Below, one piece after another: positions 26,083-33,300 of a stretch of 64,000 bases of DNA. A model generated the notes under the pieces. The model saw only the letters and a list, made by a program, of their open reading frames with translations, searched no databases and had not been told where the DNA came from. The DNA is taken from positions 1 to 64,000 of the forward strand of contig CAWCCT010000005.1 of the NCBI GenBank assembly GCA_963794165.1. The letters run 5' to 3'. Origin of the DNA: PALSA-350 sp963794165 (GTDB taxonomy: Bacteria > Acidobacteriota > Terriglobia > Terriglobales > Acidobacteriaceae). A program made the translations under genes and the position numbers. Every line of letters starts with the position of its first letter. The first letter of the stretch is position 1.

Positions 26083-26823
26083 CTATCGCGGCTGATTGAC
26101 CTGCACATGGAACGGGCACGTTCCTCGTTCGGGTTCGTTGTCGTCGGGCAGCGCATACTGTTTCCATTCGTGGTTGGTTGCCTCTCCGTAAAAGCCTATG
26201 TCGGGATGGACTGGCATTCCGTCATAAGTCAGCATTCGCTGGTGAATACGATGCCGGACGGGCGCCGCGATCGGCCGCGCGGTCATTGGATCGATGAAAA
26301 GAGATCTGGGCTGGAACACCAGCACCATACCCGGACCGAGGTTCCTGCTGCGGCGTCGCTGATAGGTTGGTGACGCTCCAACAACGAACATCTCGCAACC
26401 CAGAAAGGAGAATTCCCACAGAGGATGATCGGGTGTCCTTTCCATCGCCGCCTTCTCGTCATAGCCATGCAGAAACTGTAATGCCTGCCAAAACCGGGCC
26501 ACAAATGACATGTGATCGGTGATGGATGGATCGGGCTCGAAGAATGCGATCAGGCTGGCGCGCTCATATGGGGATGTACCAATGAGGTTGACGAATTGCT
26601 TCATGCTCTTCGCTAGTTCATCAAAGCCGTTCCGCGCAACGAAGGTATAGAGCATTTCTCCGCGCAGCTCGCCGCTCTGGCCAAAGAAGCAGGAATAGTC
26701 CGGTTTGCAGACACTGGCCTTATATTCTTCATAGGCGTCGATCTTCCACCTATCTTCGGGGGTTTCCAGTGTGCCTTGATCGAGAACCCGCTCCGTCCAG
26801 TTGCCAACTGCAACGCTGATCAT
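26083..26823 (-). CDS. YqcI/YcgG family protein
   Basis: 246 aa. The ATG at 26823 is chosen because it overlaps the upstream gene's stop by ATGA and opens MISVAVGNWTERVLDQGTLE; the longer frame would lie inside the hydroxylase gene. Family features: CKPDYSCFFGQSGELRGEMLYTFVARNG near residue 40, FWQALQFLHGYDEKA in the middle and HPLWEFSFLGCEMFVVGASPTYQRRRSRNLG later. YqcI/YcgG proteins are widespread, of unknown function, and resemble small haem- or non-haem-iron proteins by context only. It forms a two-gene operon with the membrane hydroxylase. The last four bases before its stop abut the convergent lectin gene. Confidence 0.85.
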   Translation of the reverse strand: MISVAVGNWTERVLDQGTLETPEDRWKIDAYEEYKASVCKPDYSCFFGQSGELRGEMLYTFVARNGFDELAKSMKQFVNLIGTSPYERASLIAFFEPDPSITDHMSFVARFWQALQFLHGYDEKAAMERTPDHPLWEFSFLGCEMFVVGASPTYQRRRSRNLGPGMVLVFQPRSLFIDPMTARPIAAPVRHRIHQRMLTYDGMPVHPDIGFYGEATNHEWKQYALPDDNEPERGTCPFHVQVNQPR

Positions 26824-27776
26824 GATGCTGTCCTGACTGCTGGGGCTTTTCTGCCGCGGCGCGCTAAGCGCATCATGCGGCGAAATCCCGCTCGCTGCTG
26901 TTCGCCCCACGAGCCGTTGACCAGAGCCGGTTCGGCTCCGGCATCGCCGGTCTCTACCGTACTGTCGTGGAACCTCGCGGTGCCGAAGAGGATGTCCCAC
27001 CAGGGAAGAGCGGTGCCGAAGTTACAGCTGCGCCGTCCGGCGGCACGCAACGCATGATGGGTGCGATGGAATTGCGGGGAGATGAATATGTGCGCGCCCT
27101 GCCATCCGTAACTTACCCGTGTGTTCGCGTGCGCCACGCTGCCCAGAAATCGCATGCAGAGAATGAGGAAAGGGAATTGCATCGCTGGTACTCCCGCGAT
27201 CAAACCCACAGTGATGAGCCACACATAAGTAATCGCATCTTCCAGTACGTGCGACCGGTCATCGGACCAGAAGGTCATTTGTTCTTCGGCGTGATGCAGG
27301 GAGTGGATGCCGTACCACCATCCATATCTGTGGGACAGTCTGTGACGCCAATAGTCAGCGAGATCGAGGATGGCGAAGTTGGCGATGAAGACGACTGCGG
27401 GCCATGCCGCGAGCATGGGGATCAGGCTGGAAAGCGAAGGCGATGCGATGGCGTGGGAACCAAGAAATGCATCGAGGTTCTGCCGCAACCAATCGTATTC
27501 AAAGTATGCGATGAGCGGAAACAGGACGACGCGAACGAAGATCGCATAGCTTACATCGGCGGCGATGGAGTTACGCTTCGGCCAGCTAGTGAGCGCCCAC
27601 AACCGTTCGAGAGGCGTGCAGGTCAAAAAACTGATCAAGAGTTCCGTGAGTCCGCATGCGGCAAAGAACACCCACAGCGAAGCAGCATGCCTATAGTGCT
27701 GCAGGCCCAGCTTTGCCAGTAACGACTGAATAGAACCGAGGATGCATTGAAAGTTCACCGCGTTCAACCACCGCAT
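26820..27776 (-). CDS. Sterol desaturase / fatty acid hydroxylase superfamily membrane protein
   Basis: 318 aa from the ATG at 27776; a GTG at 27863 would add 29 residues with many Cys and Arg. Four or more membrane segments (ASLWVFFAACGLTELLISFL, VSYAIFVRVVLFPLIAYF, LIPMLAAWPAVVFIANFAIL, AITYVWLITVGLIAGVPAM) surround the di-iron histidine boxes: DLADYWRHRLSH, HSLHHAEEQ, then PQFHRTHHA. Known members hydroxylate or desaturate lipids or carotenoids at the membrane using O2; the substrate here is unknown. Coupled by ATGA overlap to the YqcI/YcgG gene. Confidence 0.87.
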   Translation of the reverse strand: MRWLNAVNFQCILGSIQSLLAKLGLQHYRHAASLWVFFAACGLTELLISFLTCTPLERLWALTSWPKRNSIAADVSYAIFVRVVLFPLIAYFEYDWLRQNLDAFLGSHAIASPSLSSLIPMLAAWPAVVFIANFAILDLADYWRHRLSHRYGWWYGIHSLHHAEEQMTFWSDDRSHVLEDAITYVWLITVGLIAGVPAMQFPFLILCMRFLGSVAHANTRVSYGWQGAHIFISPQFHRTHHALRAAGRRSCNFGTALPWWDILFGTARFHDSTVETGDAGAEPALVNGSWGEQQRAGFRRMMRLARRGRKAPAVRTAS

Positions 27777-27880
27777 TTCTCTACTTTCGCGGTGACGCGT
27801 GGAGTATTCCAGGGGTTTGCAGCGAACCGCGCATTTTGTGCAGTAGCCGGGCCGCACGGTCACTTACGAACTGGCTCTCC

Positions 27881-28010
27881 CAGCAAGGCCGGGATACCAC
27901 CGAGATTGACCGCTAAGTGCATCGGATGAATCGAGAGTCAGAGGGAAGGTGCAGTGGTATCCCACATCTCGCGAAAAACGAGCGAGATGTGGGGCACCCG
28001 GCCTTGGTGG
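27881..28010. repeat. Compound hairpin repeat, copy C
   Basis: Central stem CCCACATCTCGC (27961–27972) / GCGAGATGTGGG (27982–27993), loop GAAAAACGA, tail GGGGCACCC (27991–27999). The 45 nt at 27956–28000 are identical to copy D at 38926–38970. An upstream GGGATACC (27891–27898) can pair with GGTATCCC (27956–27963). Outside this, CAAGGCCGGG (27884–27893) pairs with CCCGGCCTTG (27997–28006). The outer arms differ in sequence from those of copy D but are complementary in both. It lies in the 431-bp gap before the histidine kinase; no other gene is visible in that gap. Confidence 0.82.
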
Positions 28011-28207
28011 GGGAACTAGAGGCCAGATCCCCCTTTGCACAAAGACTAGCTGTCGAAAACGAAATCTTTCTCCTCCAAAACCCTCTCAATCCCGTTCGTC
28101 CTCCTGATCATCCAGTTCATCAAAGATCTGACCAATTCCCGATCGACGGAGTGCTACTCTACCCGGGTGCGGGCGAACGCCGTCCTGCTGCCGCGGCTAT
28201 TCCGAAG

Positions 28208-29377
28208 ATGACGGATCAATTCAAATCGTTTCTGCGACGGGCGACAGTGCTCTTTCTTGCCTGGACGGCGATGGGGCTCTTCCTCTTCAGCCAGGGCATG
28301 GTCCAGAAAGCCTTCACCCACGATCCAAATCCCTGGTGGCACCATCTGACGTCGTGGATGGTTGGAGTTTATCTCTGGTTTCTACTGTCGCCCCTCGTTC
28401 TATGGTTGGGGCGTCGCTTTCCTCTCGAAGAAGGCCATTGGGTACGCTGGACGTCCACCCACCTCGCCCTCAGCATCGTAATCGCGCTGGTGGAGCTGGC
28501 ATCCGAGAGCGCCATCCTCCATGGGGTCGGGGTCTTTCCCAGCATAATGGCCAGCTATGTGACCACTCTGTTTTTCCTGCTCATCATTGGCTTTCACCAG
28601 GCGGTGTTGACATATTGGATCATCCTCGCCATCCAATATGCGTTTGGATGGTATCGCAGGTATGAGGAACGCAAAGAGGAAGCCCTGCGCCTGGAACTCC
28701 GCTCCTCTCAGCTGGAAAGCCAACTGGTGCAAGCCAACCTGAATGCTTTGAAGATGCAGATCCAGCCGCATTTCCTCTTCAACACACTGAACGCCATCAT
28801 GGTGCTGGTACGGCAGCAGAAAGGACGCGAGGCAGAAGAGATGCTTAGCCGCCTAAGCGATCTTCTGCGCTGCGTGCTGGACGACGTGAACGCACACGAG
28901 GTTCCGCTCCGCCGCGAGTTGGAATACCTGCAGCTGTATCTTGCCATCGAGCAGGTGCGCTTCCAGGATCGCCTAAAAGTTGAAGTTACGTGGGATCCCG
29001 AGGTTCTCGACGCCGCGGTGCCACACATGATTCTGCAACCGCTCGTCGAGAACGCCATTCGCCACGGCATCGGCCGTAGCTCGACGGCAGGCAACGTCCG
29101 AATCAGCGCTCAACGCGCGAATGGAATTCTGGAGATGAAAGTAGAGGACGACGGTCCCGGGCTCGTGGCTGGTGGCAAAGAACAGTCTCACGGCATTGGT
29201 TTGGCCAACACGCGCGCCCGGCTCAACAAGCTCTACGGAGATGCCGCCCACTTATCGATCGAAAATCGCGCGCAGGGCGGAGTCGCCGCTATCGTCGCGC
29301 TGCCCTGCAATCTTCTCGACCACGAGTCCCCAGCGGTCTTCATGGAGGCACATGCCAGTCACGGCCTTGCTGGTTGA
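28208..29377 (+). CDS. LytS/YpdA-type sensor histidine kinase
   Basis: 389 aa from the ATG at 28208 (MTDQFKSFLRRAT); the frame is open to 27917 but the extra 97 residues cross repeat C and look random. Four predicted membrane helices occupy residues ~10–150 (ATVLFLAWTAMGLFLFSQG, LTSWMVGVYLWFLLSPLVLWL, LALSIVIALVELASESAI, YVTTLFFLLIIGFHQAVLTYWIILAI). A coiled linker leads to the His_kinase domain with QIQPHFLFNTLNAI (phospho-acceptor H188) and an HATPase with MILQPLVENAIRHGIG, VEDDGPGL and GIGLANTRARLNKLYG. It overlaps the LytTR regulator by 26 nt, so the pair is one two-component system. Confidence 0.93.
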   Translation: MTDQFKSFLRRATVLFLAWTAMGLFLFSQGMVQKAFTHDPNPWWHHLTSWMVGVYLWFLLSPLVLWLGRRFPLEEGHWVRWTSTHLALSIVIALVELASESAILHGVGVFPSIMASYVTTLFFLLIIGFHQAVLTYWIILAIQYAFGWYRRYEERKEEALRLELRSSQLESQLVQANLNALKMQIQPHFLFNTLNAIMVLVRQQKGREAEEMLSRLSDLLRCVLDDVNAHEVPLRRELEYLQLYLAIEQVRFQDRLKVEVTWDPEVLDAAVPHMILQPLVENAIRHGIGRSSTAGNVRISAQRANGILEMKVEDDGPGLVAGGKEQSHGIGLANTRARLNKLYGDAAHLSIENRAQGGVAAIVALPCNLLDHESPAVFMEAHASHGLAG

Positions 29378-30125
29378 CGACGAGCCACTGGCGCGCGAAG
29401 GTTTGCGCATGCTTCTGGCGCGCGATCCAGAGGTGTCAGCGATTCACGAAGCGAGGGATGGAGATGAGGCCGTGGAAGCCATCCGCGCCCTGCACCCAGA
29501 CATCGTTTTTTTGGATGTTCAGATGCCGGGGATGGACGGATTCGCCGTGGTGCAAGAGATAGGGGCCGAGGCAATGCCTGCGGTCGTCTTTGTGACCGCG
29601 CACGACAAATATGCGATCCAGGCATTTGAGCTGAATGCATTTGATTACCTGTTGAAACCGGTCACCGAGGAGCGGTTTGCCAAGGCGCTTGCCCGTTCCA
29701 AAGCCCGCCTGCGATCCAATCCTGTGGATGACCCCAGCAGCCGGATCCTGTCGCTTCTGGAGACCATGGCATCGCCCCGGCATTTTCTGCGCCGGCTGGC
29801 CGTCCGTTCTGCCGGAAAGACCATCTTCGTCGATGTCGCGGATGTGGACTGGATCGAAGCCGCGGAAAATTATGTCCAGCTTCATGCCGGGCGCGCGCAG
29901 CATCTGCTTCACGTCACCATGAACACGCTGGAAAAATCTCTGGATTCCGAATTGTTTCTCCGCATCCACCGCTCCGTGATGGTCAACGTCAAGCGCATTA
30001 AGGAACTGGAGCCGGTCACTCATGGGGAGTACGTGATCACGCTGGCCAACGGCGTCCGCCTGCAATCCGGCCGTATGTACACGGAAAAACTGAAAGCACT
30101 GGCCGCAAATCCATTTCAGGCCTGA
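29352..30125 (+). CDS. LytTR-family response regulator
   Basis: 257 aa from the ATG at 29352, preceded by ATGGAGGCAC; a longer in-frame start would overlap the kinase even more. The receiver domain (1–120) has the acidic pair D9/D10, phospho-acceptor D55 (FLDVQMPGMDG), T (VFVTAHD) and K (LLKPVTEE). The LytTR DNA-binding domain (about 150–250) shows the usual pattern AVRSAGKTIFVDVADVDWIEAAENYVQLH and FLRIHRSVMVNVKRIKEL. Partner of the overlapping LytS-type kinase. The acyltransferase gene starts 81 nt downstream on the same strand and could be co-transcribed. Confidence 0.95.
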   Translation: MPVTALLVDDEPLAREGLRMLLARDPEVSAIHEARDGDEAVEAIRALHPDIVFLDVQMPGMDGFAVVQEIGAEAMPAVVFVTAHDKYAIQAFELNAFDYLLKPVTEERFAKALARSKARLRSNPVDDPSSRILSLLETMASPRHFLRRLAVRSAGKTIFVDVADVDWIEAAENYVQLHAGRAQHLLHVTMNTLEKSLDSELFLRIHRSVMVNVKRIKELEPVTHGEYVITLANGVRLQSGRMYTEKLKALAANPFQA

Positions 30126-30206
30126 GACGGTTCATCAAGCCGTTAGTCCACCTGGTCAAAATCCGCTTCAGGAAAACAAGCCGCCCGCTACAGACTAGTG
30201 ATTGTC

Positions 30207-31460
30207 ATGAACAATCAATCTCTTGCCGAGCTGCCTACCGTGACCACGCAATTCGAAAGCCCCACGCTCCCTGGTCCGGCCCTTGCCACGCCAAAGTACT
30301 ATCACGCAATCGGCTACCTCCGCGCCTTTATCGTTGCGCTCGTCGTTGCCCATCATGCCGCGCTGGCGTATTTTCCCCTTCCGTTCCCGCCGTCAGTTTC
30401 GCTGCTCGCGCAGCCCCGCTTGTGGCAGGCGTTTCCCGTTCGTGATGCCCACACTTCTATCGGAGTTATTGTCTTCGCCGGTTTCAATGACGCCTTCTTC
30501 ATGTCCCTCATGTTCTTTCTATCCGGCCTGTTTGTCTGGCATGGCCTGGTACAGAAGGGAAGTGCTAAGTTCCTTAGAGGTCGTCTGCTGCGGCTTGGTA
30601 TCCCGTTTGTCGTGGCGGCCGCTATCCTGGCTCCGCTTGCGTATTACCCGGCCTATCTGCGCACGGCGAGTCATACCGGGGTCGCTGGTTACTGGCATCA
30701 ATGGCGAGGGTTAGGAAACTGGCCCGCCGGGCCGGCCTGGTTTGTCTGGGTGTTGCTGACCTTCGACTTGATCGCCACGCTCCTGTTCGTGATTGCGCCT
30801 GGCTGGGGCGAGTCGCTCGGACGCGTGATCTCCGGTGTGTCTCGCAGACCGGTGGTATTCTTTGCCGGCCTGGTCGCGATCTCCGCGATCGCCTACATTC
30901 CGATGGAGCTCATCTTCACCTCGACCGCCTGGACAGCATTTGGCCCGTTCACCTTCCAAACGAGCCGGATTCTTCACTACCTGATGTATTTCCTCATTGC
31001 CGTCGGCGTCGGGGCGTGCGGCCTCGATCGCGGACTGCTCGCTCCCCATGGAAAACTTGCGCGGCGCTGGCCCTTGTGGGTGCTCGCGGCTCTGGTTTTG
31101 TTTGCAGCAGCTTCGGCGGTCGCTTTCCTCATTCTCACCACCCACACCCAATCGCAGATCTGGGCAGTCGCGCGGGCCACCGGGTTCGTCCTCTCCTGCG
31201 CAGCGTCCTGTTTTGCCTTTTTGGCCGTATTCCTCCGTTTTGCACAATCGCGTTCCCGGCTCTTCGATAGTCTTGCCGCAAACTCCTACGCCATTTATCT
31301 CCTCCATTACGCGTTCGTCAGCTGGCTGCAATACGCGCTCCTGCCGGCATCGCTCCCCGCGGTTGCCAAGGCCGCGATTGTTTTCCTGGGGGCGTTCGGG
31401 CTTAGCTGGCTACTGTCAGCGACGATTCGCCGGGTTCCAGCCGTGGCGCGGCTGGTTTAG
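30207..31460 (+). CDS. Acyltransferase 3 family membrane protein
   Basis: 417 aa from the ATG at 30207; a GTG three codons earlier is possible. About ten hydrophobic helices (YLRAFIVALVVAHHAALAYFP, FFMSLMFFLSGLFVWHGLV, IPFVVAAAILAPLAYYPAYL, GPAWFVWVLLTFDLIATLLFVIAP and later ones). The first helix ends in the family's conserved His pair (AHHA), which carries the catalytic His of O-acyltransferases acting on surface glycans or other small molecules. Acceptor unknown. Its position just after the LytS/LytTR pair suggests an envelope role, which is inference. Confidence 0.85.
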   Translation: MNNQSLAELPTVTTQFESPTLPGPALATPKYYHAIGYLRAFIVALVVAHHAALAYFPLPFPPSVSLLAQPRLWQAFPVRDAHTSIGVIVFAGFNDAFFMSLMFFLSGLFVWHGLVQKGSAKFLRGRLLRLGIPFVVAAAILAPLAYYPAYLRTASHTGVAGYWHQWRGLGNWPAGPAWFVWVLLTFDLIATLLFVIAPGWGESLGRVISGVSRRPVVFFAGLVAISAIAYIPMELIFTSTAWTAFGPFTFQTSRILHYLMYFLIAVGVGACGLDRGLLAPHGKLARRWPLWVLAALVLFAAASAVAFLILTTHTQSQIWAVARATGFVLSCAASCFAFLAVFLRFAQSRSRLFDSLAANSYAIYLLHYAFVSWLQYALLPASLPAVAKAAIVFLGAFGLSWLLSATIRRVPAVARLV

Positions 31461-31552
31461 ACCCGTTAAATGCTGCTTCCGCTTCGAATTCCTGAAGAGA
31501 TGCGTGTCCATGGCGCATCCAATCACGGAGATTTAGTAAGCAGAGGCACGTC

Positions 31553-31987
31553 ATGCCAGTCATTCGAACCTGTACCCACTGCAGCCAAAAGAATCGTGTC
31601 CCCGCCGGCCGTCTGGCCAGCACCGGTCGATGCGGCGCCTGCAAGAACGAGCTTGCTCCGATCGCGGAGCCGTTGCCGGCGGATCCGGTTCTCTTCGACG
31701 AGGTAGTGAACAACGCTACTGTTCCTGTGCTGGTCGACTTCTGGGCTGCCTGGTGCGGGCCTTGCCGCTCAGCGGCGCCAGAGGTCGCGCGCACGGCCCA
31801 GGATATGGCTGGAAAAGCAATTGTCCTCAAGGTCGACACCGAGGCGCATCCCGCGTTGGCTGCGCGCTTCGATGTGCGCGGGATCCCGAACTTTGTCGTT
31901 CTTTCAAAAGGCCGGTCGGTATTCCAGCAGGCCGGTCTTGTCGGCCATGAACAAATGGAGCAATGGCTTCAATCCGCCGCCGCATAG
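31553..31987 (+). CDS. trxC: Thioredoxin 2 (zinc-ribbon thioredoxin)
   Basis: 144 aa. The N-terminal zinc ribbon has C7-x2-C10 and C27-x2-C30 (CTHC, CGAC), the hallmark of TrxC. The thioredoxin domain follows with active site WAAWCGPC (C68, C71), VDFWA before it and the cis-Pro segment RGIPNFV. The cytoplasmic enzyme reduces protein disulfides and is often induced by oxidative stress. AGAGGCACGTC precedes the ATG. Neighbours are an acyltransferase and an EcsC gene with no clear functional link; a gap of 27 nt to the next gene suggests co-transcription. Confidence 0.95.
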   Translation: MPVIRTCTHCSQKNRVPAGRLASTGRCGACKNELAPIAEPLPADPVLFDEVVNNATVPVLVDFWAAWCGPCRSAAPEVARTAQDMAGKAIVLKVDTEAHPALAARFDVRGIPNFVVLSKGRSVFQQAGLVGHEQMEQWLQSAAA

Positions 31988-32014
31988 ACACGCCTCTAGA
32001 CTGTTCCTTAATTC

Positions 32015-32815
32015 ATGAACCTCTCTCCCTCCGATTACGCTGATCTCCAGGCTGCAGTCGCAAAGCTTGAAACTCAGAGCTTCGCCATGAACATCGCATC
32101 CAAGGTCGGCATGCCGATTGAGGCGCTGCTGCACCGGCTTCCTCTTCCCGCTCAGTCTGCAATACAGGCGGCGGTGAATAAGGCCCTGGAGCAATGTTTG
32201 CGCATCGCCGTCAAGGCCCATCCGGTGAAATCGTCTAGTGCGATTTACAAGCGTTCCCACACTGCCGCCACTGCCATTACTGGCGCCGTCGGCGGCTTCT
32301 TTGGGCTGCCCGGTCTATTAGTCGAACTTCCGGTCACGACCACCGTCATGTTGCACTCCATTGTGGAGATTGCCCGCAGTTGTGGTGAAGACTTCTCGAG
32401 CCCGGAAAGTAGGCTCGCTTGCCTTGAGGTCTTTGCTCTCGGACCCCTAAACACTCATCCAGAGGCGCAAGAGAGCGCGTACTACGCAACCCGCGCGGCC
32501 TTGGCACAGGTTACTCGGGAGGCAGTGTCCTTCATCACGAAGAAGGGAATGGCAAAGGAGAGCGCGCCGGCCCTGTTGTCATTCGTGGGCAGGATCGCTT
32601 CGAGATTCGGCCTTGAGGTCAGCGAGAAAGTTGCCGCGGAGCTCGTCCCTATCGCCGGCGCTGCCGGTGGTCTCACGCTCAACATACTTTTCAGCCAGCA
32701 CTTTCAAAGCCTGGCTGAAGGGCATTTCACGGTTCGCCGCCTGGAGCGCAAGTACGGCAAGGAAGCGGTTCGCCAGGACTACGAACTTGCGCGTTCTCTC
32801 CCGTATAAAACTTAA
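32015..32815 (+). CDS. EcsC family protein
   Basis: 266 aa. The EcsC-type region starts ALPLPAQSAIQAAVNKALEQCLRIAV-like and continues with the Gly-rich amphipathic segment TGAVGGFFGLPGLLVELPVTTTVMLHSIVEIARSCGED, diagnostic for the family. It continues LEVFALGP and ends with a VPIAGAAGGLTLNILFSQHF helix pair. EcsC proteins are membrane-associated and of unclear role (in Bacillus the gene lies next to an ABC transporter). Same strand as trxC, 27 nt behind it. Confidence 0.85.
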   Translation: MNLSPSDYADLQAAVAKLETQSFAMNIASKVGMPIEALLHRLPLPAQSAIQAAVNKALEQCLRIAVKAHPVKSSSAIYKRSHTAATAITGAVGGFFGLPGLLVELPVTTTVMLHSIVEIARSCGEDFSSPESRLACLEVFALGPLNTHPEAQESAYYATRAALAQVTREAVSFITKKGMAKESAPALLSFVGRIASRFGLEVSEKVAAELVPIAGAAGGLTLNILFSQHFQSLAEGHFTVRRLERKYGKEAVRQDYELARSLPYKT

Positions 32816-32883
32816 CCACGTCACCCGCGCCGCGACCGCAGCAGACGAAAAAAGACCGCCCCATTTTAAAAAGCTTTGCGCTG

Positions 32884-32918
32884 TTCGGGTTGACATTCGA
32901 CCCGAACGCGCGAATACT
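32884..32918 (+). promoter_or_regulatory. σ70 promoter overlapped by TTCGGGT-N9-ACCCGAA operator-like palindrome
   Basis: TTGACA at 32890–32895 (perfect −35), 17-nt spacer, AATACT at 32913–32918. The inverted repeat TTCGGGT (32884–32890) / ACCCGAA (32900–32906) covers the −35 box. Start of transcription would be near 32925, one or two bases before the PadR ATG at 32927, so the mRNA may be leaderless. PadR proteins commonly autorepress, and the palindrome is the natural site. Confidence 0.55.
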
Positions 32919-32926
32919 TGGGTGGA

Positions 32927-33298
32927 ATGACTACCCAAGAGAACAAAGACGAACGCATGGCCTTGTTGCAAGGCACCCTGGATCTGCTGATTTTGAAAAC
33001 CCTGGTCCTGGCGCCCTGCCATGGGCAGGGCGTTGCGCGCTTGATTCAACGTCAGTCAGAAGAAGTGTTTCTTGTCGATCACGGCTCACTCTATGTGGCA
33101 CTGCAAAGGCTAGAAGACAAAAAGTGGATTCGCGCCAAGTGGGGCGTGAGCGAAAACAACCGCAAGGCGCGGTTCTATTCGTTGACACCGAAGGGGCGCG
33201 AGCACCTGGTGCAGAAAACCGGCGAGTGGCGGCGGCTGACGCGGGCCATGGGTTTGATTCTCGATTCCGGCAACAGCCTGCAAAGTGAGGAGGCATAA
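32927..33298 (+). CDS. PadR-family transcriptional regulator (module 1)
   Basis: 123 aa from the ATG at 32927. Winged-helix start typical of the acidobacterial PadR group: LLQGTLDLLILKTLVLAPCHGQGVARLIQ, then DHGSLYVALQRLEDKKWIRAKWGVSENNRKARFYSLTPKGREHL, where SLYxALxRLE is the recognition-wing signature and the C-terminal helix dimerises. It lies 2 nt before the ADOP permease gene, so the regulator and the permease are co-transcribed. It probably controls its own operon through the palindrome at 32884–32906. A similar regulator–permease pair sits at 39160. Confidence 0.93.
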   Translation: MTTQENKDERMALLQGTLDLLILKTLVLAPCHGQGVARLIQRQSEEVFLVDHGSLYVALQRLEDKKWIRAKWGVSENNRKARFYSLTPKGREHLVQKTGEWRRLTRAMGLILDSGNSLQSEEA

Positions 33299-33300
33299 GC

